Origin: Acidilobaceae archaeon
GTDB lineage: Archaea > Thermoproteota > Thermoprotei_A > Sulfolobales > Acidilobaceae
Length of the DNA stretch: 5,100 nucleotides
Direction of reading: 5' to 3'
NCBI GenBank assembly: GCA_027057815.1
Contig: JALURD010000094.1
Span: 1 to 5,100 of the forward strand
Made by a program: the position numbers and the translations under genes. Each line of letters begins with the position of its first letter. The first letter of the stretch is position 1. Positions 1 through 4,693 of the stretch are shown here, piece by piece. The notes beneath the pieces were generated by a model that saw nothing but the letters and a program-made list of their open reading frames with translations, searched no databases and was not told the origin of the DNA.

Positions 1-13
1 TGGCAATCCTGGT

Positions 14-25
14 TGATTTTTTTCT
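14..25 (+). terminator. T-rich run, possible archaeal terminator
   Basis: A run of seven T (17-23) sits in a pyrimidine-rich context just beyond the end of the minus-strand toxin remnant. Archaeal transcription often ends at T-rich runs without a hairpin, so this could end a plus-strand gene lying to the left of the window. It reads as A-rich on the minus strand and would not end the toxin transcript. Chance is a real alternative. Confidence 0.2.
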
Positions 26-32
26 TCGTGGA

Positions 33-483
33 TTAGGGAACTACTCTAAGCCAGAGTACTCTTTTGAAATCCTCATCAAACATTATGATAGTATCTATTC
101 CGTAATGCTTGCAGGTTAACGCTATAATTGAATCACTTGGAGTTAATCGATACTTTCTTATAGTCTCCAGTAGCTCCTTGGGACTCGGCATAGTCTTTTA
201 AAAACCGTTACATCGAACTCGTGGAGCATCTCGGTATACTTTTCCAACATATCAGATGCGAAGCCCAGTCCTTTCGTCCGTATATATATTCTTTCAATTT
301 ACTGAGCTTCCTAATGCCTAGCCTCTCCTTCGCTAAGCGTCTTATTATCACGAACTCTACCTCATCGATTATTCCGACGGTGACTGCGAGGTCGGGGTGC
401 AAAGCTAGGAGTTCCTCGGCTTCGTCTGCTCGTTCTCCATCGAAGAGGTATTGAATGAAAATGTTAGTGTCCACTAGCTTCAA
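33..483 (-). pseudogene. Broken PIN-domain toxin (VapC-like), frameshifted
   Basis: PIN-domain RNase (VapC family) in which all parts are recognisable but not in one frame. The start is TTG at 483, with GGAGG ten bases upstream and an in-frame stop just before it. The first frame gives MKLVDTNIFIQYLFDG, with the first PIN aspartate in VDTN and an acidic residue in IIDEVEF, and ends at a stop at 208-210. The middle continues in a second frame (RIYIRTKGLGFASDMLEKY, then MLHEFDVTVF, about 290-200), a short stretch reads LKDYAES in the first frame (201-181), and the C-terminal third (PKELLETI, then TPSDSIIALTCKHYGIDTI and FDEDFKRV, 182-33) is in the third frame. The latter holds the last two PIN acidic positions and ends VVP. 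At least two, probably three, indels are needed, one near a TATATATA run at about 280-290. It lies 18 bases after an intact antitoxin. The pieces are convincing; sequencing error is the main alternative to true decay. Confidence 0.85.
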
Positions 484-501
484 GCTCTTCTAGCCTCCTT
501 T
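484..501 (-). promoter_or_regulatory. Shine-Dalgarno spacer of the toxin remnant
   Basis: The 18-base gap between antitoxin stop and toxin TTG reads AAAGGAGG followed by ten bases on the minus strand. This is a strong ribosome-binding site, and it decides the TTG start because an in-frame TAG follows the GGAGG. It shows that the pair was once translated as one operon. Confidence 0.55.
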
Positions 502-711
502 TTAGAGGCGCTCGAATTCTGCCTCGAGCAGGAACTCCTCTATCTCCTCCTTGCTCGCCTTGCCTAGTATACCCCGGTACTTCCTAAGCTTCTTGACTCG
601 GTCTTCGTATCTTTCCAGCCGGACAAACACCTCCTCGCCTTCCCTTAGCTCTACAGGATCTAGGAGCTTCAACACGCCGTTCTTATATATCGCTCTAACA
701 ACCTTGGACAA
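502..711 (-). CDS. vapB: AF2212/DUF104-type antitoxin (VapB-like)
   Basis: A 69-residue protein of the archaeal AF2212-like antitoxin family (DUF104). The N-terminal half shows the family pattern SKVVRAIYKNGVLKLLDPV followed by LREGEEVFVRLE, a small beta-rich DNA-binding module. The C-terminal half (RKYRGILGKASKEEIEEF, residues about 43-60) is the helical tail that in this family wraps the partner PIN toxin. The TTG at 711 is preferred because the family begins directly at the SKVV/IRA motif; an in-frame GTG at 732 would add seven residues. The gene is intact although its partner toxin 18 bases downstream is broken, so it is now an orphan antitoxin that could still autoregulate its promoter or neutralise a related toxin elsewhere. 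A diverged relative with the same motif order starts at 1034 on the other strand. Confidence 0.85.
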   Translation of the reverse strand: MSKVVRAIYKNGVLKLLDPVELREGEEVFVRLERYEDRVKKLRKYRGILGKASKEEIEEFLLEAEFERL

Positions 712-784
712 TCCTTCGGATACACGAAACACTACTATGACGCTTCAACCCAATATGCTTTTACTGGTACATGGGGTTTCCAGA

Positions 785-808
785 ATTTCATAGCTGATTT
801 CATAGCTG
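785..808. repeat. 12-bp perfect tandem repeat, two copies
   Basis: ATTTCATAGCTG occurs twice in direct succession (785-796 and 797-808), followed by AT. It sits 53 to 97 bases upstream of the two possible starts of the minus-strand antitoxin, where an operator could lie. Two tandem sites of about one helical turn would suit a small dimeric repressor, but this role is inferred only from position. Confidence 0.6.
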
Positions 809-827
809 ATAATCATCTTTGAGGTTC

Positions 828-868
828 GAGGAGTATTTCCAGTCTATGGTTTCCACTGGAAACTCCTC
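828..868. repeat. Inverted repeat with alternative inner hairpin
   Basis: The left arm GAGGAGTATTTCCAGT (828-843) pairs with ACTGGAAACTCCTC (855-868) apart from two extra bases in the left arm, around an 11-base loop. Inside it, GTTTCC (849-854) and GGAAAC (858-863) form a second perfect hairpin around ACT, so the right arm can pair with either partner. The strand of action is unknown. It could be a terminator, a regulatory leader or a protein-binding site. Confidence 0.5.
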
Positions 869-934
869 TTAATATCCTTGGCCTTCAGGGCCACTGGGTT
901 CCGGGTTTAAGCCTCTACGGGCCCGCTGCAATTT

Positions 935-958
935 GATATTTTCCGCTTTCACAATATC
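935..958. repeat. Short inverted repeat GATATT-N12-AATATC
   Basis: Six-base perfect arms at 935-940 and 953-958 are separated by 12 bases, 76 bases before the second antitoxin start. AT-rich half-sites of this kind are typical operator candidates for toxin-antitoxin autoregulation. At six bases per arm, chance is quite possible. Confidence 0.3.
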
Positions 959-1033
959 TAAAAGCGTGCTTTGAAGCCTGAAGGTAAGGGTTGTTGGTAC
1001 CTCAAGACTATGTGTTCTTGGGGGTGTTGGTTT

Positions 1034-1232
1034 GTGTCAAGAGTTGTTCGTGCTCGCTACGAGGAGGGTGTCTTGAAGTTGCTCGATGAGGTAGACATTG
1101 AGGGAGGTGAGGAGGTAGTTATAAGTATTATTAAGAGAGGTATCCGCTCTGCCCTCCACAAATACAAGGGCTCTTGGAAGGGCTAGCTTGGAGGAGCTTC
1201 TCCGGCTAGAGGAGAAGGCACGTGCCCAATGA
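1034..1232 (+). pseudogene. Frameshifted AF2212/DUF104-type antitoxin (VapB-like)
   Basis: The reading begins VSRVVRARYEEGVLKLLDEV from a GTG at 1034, preceded by GGGGTG with seven bases of spacing. It matches the first antitoxin in this window over the whole DNA-binding half. The frame closes early at 1184-1186 after KYKGSWKG, about 50 residues. Past the GGG run at 1180-1182 the family tail resumes in another frame as ASLEELLRLEEKARAQ and ends with TGA at 1230-1232. Comparison with the intact copy (GILGKAS against GSW-KAS) suggests that two bases were lost, or less likely one gained, around 1176-1182. A truncated 50-residue product could still bind DNA but would lack the toxin-binding tail. 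The stop overlaps the next ATG as ATGA, the usual layout of vapBC operons. Confidence 0.8.
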
Positions 1233-1309
1233 ATGACCTGGTTTACCTAGACACCAGCATTGTATCATGGAAAGTCTCGGTAACTGAGAATGAGAATGTT
1301 AGTCCCTGA
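1229..1309 (+). pseudogene. Truncated PIN toxin (VapC-like) N-terminal remnant
   Basis: The ATG at 1229 overlaps the antitoxin stop by four bases (ATGA). The frame reads MNDLVYLDTSIVSW and closes after 26 residues at 1307-1309. VYLDTS is the standard first strand of a PIN nuclease, with its first catalytic aspartate; the following residues (KVSVTENENVSP) do not look like PIN, and the remaining 110 or so expected residues are absent. The remnant overlaps the last bases of the convergent metG by eleven bases. A deletion or rearrangement with a breakpoint near 1270-1300 that brought metG next to it would explain this. The call rests on one short motif plus operon layout. Confidence 0.65.
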
Positions 1310-3020
1310 GTGCTGGAGGCCTCTTCTCCAGAGCCCTCCTCCTCGCCTCCTCTATGATCTCGTCTACTCTGTCGAGGAAGTCTGGGGGTAGCTTGGTGAA
1401 TAGGGGCTTCACCTCGCCTAGCCTCGTGCCTGGGGGGACTGGCTTGTCGAGGTGCTCGTCCCACACCGCCTGGTGCACGCTCCCCTCGAGGCCTAGCATT
1501 GACCAGAGGGTCTCCGCTGTTCTGGGCATGAATGGGGCTAGGAGGTGGGCTAGCTTCTTCGCCACCGCGGCGGCTGCGTAGAGTGAGGCTTTGGCCTCCT
1601 CGGGGTTCTCCTTGAGTAGGGCCCATGGTTGCCTCTCGTTGAGGTACCTGTTCCCCAGCCTCGCAACCTCGAGGACGTGCTCCGTGGCCTGCTTTATTTT
1701 GACCTCGTCGAGCGCCTCGGCCGCCCTCCACGCAGCCTTACCCGTTTCCTCTATGAGCCTCTCCTCCTCCTCGGGGAGGCGTCCTGGGTTGGGGACTACC
1801 CCGTCGAGCCTCCTCTTTATGAGGCTGAGCACCCTGTGCACGTAGTTCCCTATGTCGTCGTTAAGCTCGCTGTTGACTATCCTGTAGAACTCCTTCCAGG
1901 TGAAGTTGGTGTCCCTGGCCTCAGGCCTCATCCTGGCGAGTGCCCAGCGCCAGTAGTCTGCCGGGAGTATCTCTAGGGCCTCGTCTATCCAGATGCCGAT
2001 CCTCCTGCTCTTGCTGAACTGTTGGCCCTCGTACATGAGGTACTCGGTGGCGCTTATCCTCCAGGGTAGCACGTAGGGATCCCCGCTCGCTATGAACATG
2101 GCGGGGAGTATGATGGCGTGGAATGGTATGTTGTCCTTGCCGATGAAGTATATGGTCTTGGTCTCCGGGTCGAACCACCACTTTCTCCAGGCCTCGGGGT
2201 CCCCTGTCTTCTCCTGGAGGATCTCCTTCGTAGCGCTAACGTAGCCCAGGAGGGCGTCGAACCAGACGTAAATGGTCTTACCCTCCGCCCCGGGGAAGGG
2301 TGCGGGGATCCCCCACTCCACGTCCCTAGTCACGCTCCTCGGCTTCAGCCCCTGCCTGGCCCACTGCAGGCTGTAGTTCCTCACATTATCCGGCAGCTCC
2401 CTGTTGGACTCCAGCCACTCAAGAACCTCCCGCTGAACCTTCGAGAGGTCTATGAACCAGTGCTTGGTGACCATGTAGATCGGCCTGGCACCGCATATGG
2501 AGCACTTCGGGTCTATCAGCTCGGTCGGGTGGAGGAGCCTCCCGCACTCGTCGCACTGGTCACCACGGGCCCCCTCGAAGCCGCAGTAGGGGCACTTCCC
2601 CGTAACGAACCTGTCGGGGAGGAACATCTTGTCGTTGGGGCAGTATGGGAGCTTCTCCTCCTGCTCGAAGATGTATCCTCTCTCGTAGAGCTTCTTCATG
2701 AACCACCTGACGAACTCCCTGTGCACAGGGCTCTCCGTGCGGGAGTAGTTGTCGAAGCTGATACCCCACTCCCTCCACATTTTTACATCGTACTCGTGGA
2801 CCTGGTCGGTGAGCATGCGGGGCGGGATCCCCTTCTTCCTAGCCTCAAGCTCGATGGGCGTGCCGTGCTCGTCGCTCCCGGACACGAAGAGGACCTCGTG
2901 GCCGCGGAGCCTAAGGTACCTGGCGTAGATGTCAGCGCTCAGGATCGAGCCTATAAGGTTGCCCAGGTGGGGTATAGTATTAACGTAAGGCCATGCACTC
3001 GTGACTATGAACCTACCCAG
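1299..3020 (-). CDS. metG: Methionyl-tRNA synthetase, archaeal type
   Basis: Class I methionyl-tRNA synthetase, a cytoplasmic enzyme that charges tRNA-Met using ATP. From the proposed start, the Rossmann domain opens MGRFIVTSAWPYVN with the HIGH-type signature HLGN at residues 18-21. The connective insert has three zinc-knuckle pairs, CPYC (143-146), CDEC (156-159) and CSIC (173-176), plus C127. The KMSKS loop is FSKS at 335-338. The helical anticodon domain includes NYVHR (from 392) and QPWALLK with W466, positions that in the family contact the CAU anticodon. The 573 residues have no C-terminal EMAP/OB domain, as in most short archaeal forms. No ATG, GTG or TTG lies in frame near the conserved N-terminus. 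The nearest are TTG codons at 3080 and 3089, giving a poorly conserved extension; the CTG at 3020 with GAGGGGGTG seven bases upstream fits best. The gene itself is certain, its start less so. Confidence 0.96.
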   Translation of the reverse strand: MGRFIVTSAWPYVNTIPHLGNLIGSILSADIYARYLRLRGHEVLFVSGSDEHGTPIELEARKKGIPPRMLTDQVHEYDVKMWREWGISFDNYSRTESPVHREFVRWFMKKLYERGYIFEQEEKLPYCPNDKMFLPDRFVTGKCPYCGFEGARGDQCDECGRLLHPTELIDPKCSICGARPIYMVTKHWFIDLSKVQREVLEWLESNRELPDNVRNYSLQWARQGLKPRSVTRDVEWGIPAPFPGAEGKTIYVWFDALLGYVSATKEILQEKTGDPEAWRKWWFDPETKTIYFIGKDNIPFHAIILPAMFIASGDPYVLPWRISATEYLMYEGQQFSKSRRIGIWIDEALEILPADYWRWALARMRPEARDTNFTWKEFYRIVNSELNDDIGNYVHRVLSLIKRRLDGVVPNPGRLPEEEERLIEETGKAAWRAAEALDEVKIKQATEHVLEVARLGNRYLNERQPWALLKENPEEAKASLYAAAAVAKKLAHLLAPFMPRTAETLWSMLGLEGSVHQAVWDEHLDKPVPPGTRLGEVKPLFTKLPPDFLDRVDEIIEEARRRALEKRPPALRD

Positions 3021-3027
3021 CCCCCCA

Positions 3028-3036
3028 CACCCCCTC
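3028..3036 (-). promoter_or_regulatory. Shine-Dalgarno site supporting a CTG start of metG
   Basis: On the minus strand GAGGGGGTG ends seven bases before the CTG at 3020. It resembles the archaeal consensus GGAGGTGA at normal spacing. No comparable site stands correctly spaced before the TTG codons at 3080 or 3089, so this is the main sequence argument for CTG initiation. Confidence 0.5.
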
Positions 3037-3070
3037 AGCCCACACCACGCCGACGGCTTACACCTAATAC

Positions 3071-3078
3071 CTTTTAAC
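3071..3078 (-). promoter_or_regulatory. Possible TATA box of metG
   Basis: GTTAAAAG on the minus strand is the most TATA-like element before metG. A transcript starting about 25 bases downstream, near 3049, would begin after both TTG codons and leave a leader of about 29 bases holding the GAGGGGGTG site. It is therefore consistent with the CTG start and not with the upstream ones. The element is short, and no purine-rich BRE is obvious. Confidence 0.35.
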
Positions 3079-3168
3079 AAACCACCCAAAGGCTAGCCTT
3101 AAGCTTGCAATAGTGAAGTAGGGGACTCATTCTCCTCTGGGATTCGTGCAAGGAACTCCTCTTCAATG

Positions 3169-3177
3169 TTTTATTAA
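3169..3177 (+). promoter_or_regulatory. TATA box of the hepT-mntA operon
   Basis: TTTTATTAA lies with its centre 21 bases before the GTG at 3194, in the 173-base region shared with divergent metG. That spacing would put transcription initiation at or next to the GTG, giving a leaderless or nearly leaderless mRNA, which is common for first genes of crenarchaeal operons. No Shine-Dalgarno site precedes this GTG, in agreement. Confidence 0.45.
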
Positions 3178-3193
3178 GTTGCTCTAACGAATA

Positions 3194-3667
3194 GTGGCGT
3201 GGCCTAGGAAGCTAAAGGTGTGCATGTTGACCAACGTTCCTAGGCAGGCGTTTGAGAGGTATATTAGGGAGGCACTAGACGCGTTAAGGGAAGCCGAAAG
3301 CATAGTCAATGGGCTAGATTTGGACAGGTTTATAAGGGATAGGAGGGCAAGGTTTGCTTTACGCTACTCTGTAATACTTATGGTTGAGGCTTTAGCGGAT
3401 TTAGCAGTAGCGATCCTGGAGAAAGACTTCAACGCGGCGCCGCAGAGCTATCGTGAAGCGTTCACGCTCTTGGCGGAGAAGGGTGTTGTGGCCGCCGAGC
3501 TAGCGAGTCGAATGGAGAGGCTGGCTGCACTTAGGAATATGATTGTTCACAGGTACTGGACGGTGGATGATGCACGTGTGTATAGGGAAGCTAAAGAAGG
3601 TGGCCTGGAAGCGGTGAGAGCTTTCATTGAAGAGGTGAGGAGGTATGGGGAAACTAAGGATCCTTGA
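3194..3667 (+). CDS. hepT: HEPN-domain toxin, HepT/DUF86 type
   Basis: A 157-residue, largely helical HEPN protein of the HepT (DUF86) kind, expected to be a dimeric RNase toxin. The catalytic signature RNMIVHRY (residues 114-121) is a complete RX4HXY motif, with R114 and H119 as the expected catalytic pair and Y121 the residue that in studied HepT proteins is AMPylated by the partner MntA. Amphipathic helices precede it (FERYIREALDALREAESIV, 20-38; RYSVILMVEALADLAVAILE, 57-76) and one follows (LEAVRAFIEEVRRYG). The GTG at 3194 fits leaderless initiation behind the TATA-like box; an ATG at 3224 would trim ten residues that resemble nothing in the family. The stop overlaps the next gene by 23 bases, so the two are co-translated. 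No key residue is missing, and the toxin appears potentially active. Confidence 0.88.
   Translation: MAWPRKLKVCMLTNVPRQAFERYIREALDALREAESIVNGLDLDRFIRDRRARFALRYSVILMVEALADLAVAILEKDFNAAPQSYREAFTLLAEKGVVAAELASRMERLAALRNMIVHRYWTVDDARVYREAKEGGLEAVRAFIEEVRRYGETKDP
3632..3638 (+). promoter_or_regulatory. Shine-Dalgarno site deciding the mntA start
   Basis: GAGGTGA, an exact match to the archaeal anti-Shine-Dalgarno complement, lies inside the 3' end of hepT with six bases to the ATG at 3645. The later in-frame ATG codons at 3681 and 3693 have nothing as good, so initiation at 3645 is favoured although the added N-terminus is poorly conserved. Confidence 0.6.
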
Positions 3668-4079
3668 AGAGTCGTCTAGGATGCCCAAGGTCATGGATTA
3701 TAGTGAGAGAAAGAGGATTCTTGAAGAGCTGAGGGGGATCCTCACCCCCAGGAGCGAGGTGGCACTCGCGGTAGTCCACGGAGGCTTCGTGGAATCCAGG
3801 GTTTTTAGGGACATAGATGTAGCAGTCTTCACGGGCCACCGCGTCCCAGTGGAGGAGGAGCACGTCTACGCCTCCAGGTTATCGGATGAGCTAAGGGAGG
3901 TAACTGGAGGCGCATTCGTCGACGTCACTGTGATCGATAATGCTCCTCCGGGGTTTGTAGTTAACGCCCTCTCAAGATGCGTGGTCCTCGTGGAGAGGGT
4001 CCCCGGCCTCCGCCTGCACTTACTAATAAGAGCCGCCGAGGACCACGATCGCCTGAAGCAGTGGCAACGGGAGAATTAA
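3645..4079 (+). CDS. mntA: Minimal nucleotidyltransferase antitoxin, MntA type
   Basis: A 144-residue minimal nucleotidyltransferase of the pol-beta superfamily, partner of the HEPN toxin just upstream. In studied pairs MntA silences HepT by transferring AMP from ATP to the tyrosine of RX4HXY. The active-site loop and metal-binding strand read VVHGGFVESRVFRDIDVAVF (residues 43-62). D56 and D58 form the DxD pair and D93 (FVDVTVID) is the expected third aspartate, so the catalytic triad is complete. The usual GS at the loop is GG (46-47), and the loop to DxD is eight residues instead of the ten of the commonly cited bacterial GSX10DXD pattern. The C-terminal part (PPGFVVNALSRCVVLVE) is typical of the family. 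The first 16 residues are uncertain: RILEE occurs at 5-9 and again at 24-28, and ATG codons at residues 13 and 17 are alternative starts. Confidence 0.87.
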   Translation: MGKLRILEESSRMPKVMDYSERKRILEELRGILTPRSEVALAVVHGGFVESRVFRDIDVAVFTGHRVPVEEEHVYASRLSDELREVTGGAFVDVTVIDNAPPGFVVNALSRCVVLVERVPGLRLHLLIRAAEDHDRLKQWQREN

Positions 4080-4130
4080 ACGCAGGGAACGCCCAATCGA
4101 GACGCATGAAGCGCCGGGTTCAGCGCCCCC

Positions 4131-4160
4131 GGAGGGGACCTCCCTTAAGGTTTTAGGTTT
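4131..4160 (+). terminator. Hairpin plus T-rich tract after mntA
   Basis: GGAGG (4131-4135) and CCTCC (4139-4143) can pair around GGA, followed by CTTAAGG and the T-rich tract TTTTAGGTTT (4151-4160). Sited 50 bases after the mntA stop, it is a plausible end for the hepT-mntA transcript. The stem is only five pairs and the loop is tight. Confidence 0.35.
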
Positions 4161-4211
4161 CTAAGCGGTGTTAAGAACCGTGTGGGCTCCAGAGTGGTGA
4201 TCTATAGCTGT

Positions 4212-4693
4212 CTACGTTAGAGTGTTTGATGCAACTTCTTCCACGATCCTCTTCACTCTCTTGAGGACCTGCTCCACGTGCGACCGTGTCCACCAGCCTT
4301 CATAGAAGCATACATACATAGCATTAGCTTGCGTCCAAGCGTAGCTAATCCAAACACCGGGTTCTTCCATAAACTTTGCCGAGCACCCTCATAGTCCGCC
4401 ATAGCTCGCGGAGCGCTCGCCATCCCTCCACGCGGCGTATGCATTACACGGCGAGTATCGCCCCCCAGAGCTTCTCAGCGGCTCGGCGTGCATCTCCCCT
4501 CTCCAGCTCTTCTCCGACCGCTTCAAGTAAATCCCTGGCCATCCCCGGCGTACTCCCTAGCCCTCTCGGGGGATCAATGCCTCCCAAGAGCATCTACAGC
4601 ACGTACTCCTCCAGGCTAACGCCCAGACCCCCGGCCCCTCTTCCAGTCTTCAGCCAACGACCTTGGAAGCCTAATTGTAACGGCTCTAGCCAC
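4212..4693 (-). pseudogene. Decayed PaREP1-family gene
   Basis: Remains of a PaREP1-like protein, an expanded family of crenarchaea with HEPN-like helices and no settled function. From GTG 4693 the first frame reads VARAVTIRLPRSLAEDW, an N-terminal strand resembling a small DNA-binding or RHH-like segment. A second frame gives GLGVSLEEYVL, a TAG (4594-4596), MLLGGIDPPR and then MARDLLEAVGEELERGDARR, AAEKLWGAILAV before a TAA at 4444-4446. From 4448 a third frame gives NAYAAWRDGERSASYG, a TGA (4389-4391), then FMEEPGVWISYAWTQANAM, YVCFYEGWWTRSHVEQVLK and a tail RIVEEVASNTLT ending at 4212. AEKLWGA, AAWRDGER and the NAM..CFYEGW motif in this order are characteristic of the family. Between SYG and FMEEP the missing part (RELWRTMRVLGK) is readable in the second frame. 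At least two frameshifts and two internal stops are present, so it cannot make a full product. Confidence 0.75.

Larger units (their letters stand above)
712..1033. other. Non-coding region between two divergent antitoxins
   Basis: These 322 bases separate two divergently read vapB-like genes and should hold both promoters. Visible structure includes a 12-bp tandem repeat (785-808), a hairpin of about 14 pairs (828-868) with a competing smaller hairpin inside it (849-863), a short hairpin TGGCC-TTCAG-GGCCA (879-893), and an inverted repeat GATATT/AATATC (935-958). An open extension of the second antitoxin to a TTG at 971 adds cysteine- and tryptophan-rich residues unlike the family and is not taken as coding. 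No tRNA or other RNA gene is recognised. Confidence 0.6.

Noticed and set aside
805..830. Possible C/D box small RNA around GATGATT/CTGA on the minus strand
   Set aside because: The C box is imperfect and there is no correctly spaced D, C' and D' set.
971..1033. N-terminal extension of the second antitoxin from TTG 971
   Set aside because: The added residues (KPEGKGCWYLKTMCSWGCW) are unlike the family, and the GTG at 1034 has a well-spaced GGGGTG.
1243..1731. Minus-strand open frame of 162 codons over the metG 3' end
   Set aside because: It is a shifted reading of metG itself, very rich in R, G, E and P, without recognisable motifs.
2118..3077. Long plus-strand open frame (319 codons) antisense to metG
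   Set aside because: It lies wholly opposite metG, has proline/leucine/valine-rich low-information sequence with no domain, and arises from the GC-rich codon pattern of metG.
4111..4135. tRNA-like T arm (CCGGG TTCAGCG CCCCC)
   Set aside because: The stem does not pair, the loop lacks the conserved TTCRA pattern, and no anticodon or D arm fits around it.
4253..4444. Minus-strand frame of 63 codons starting MHTPRGGMAS
   Set aside because: It is a wrong-frame reading of the PaREP1 remnant. The family motifs AAWRDGER and CFYEGW are in the neighbouring frame over the same bases.
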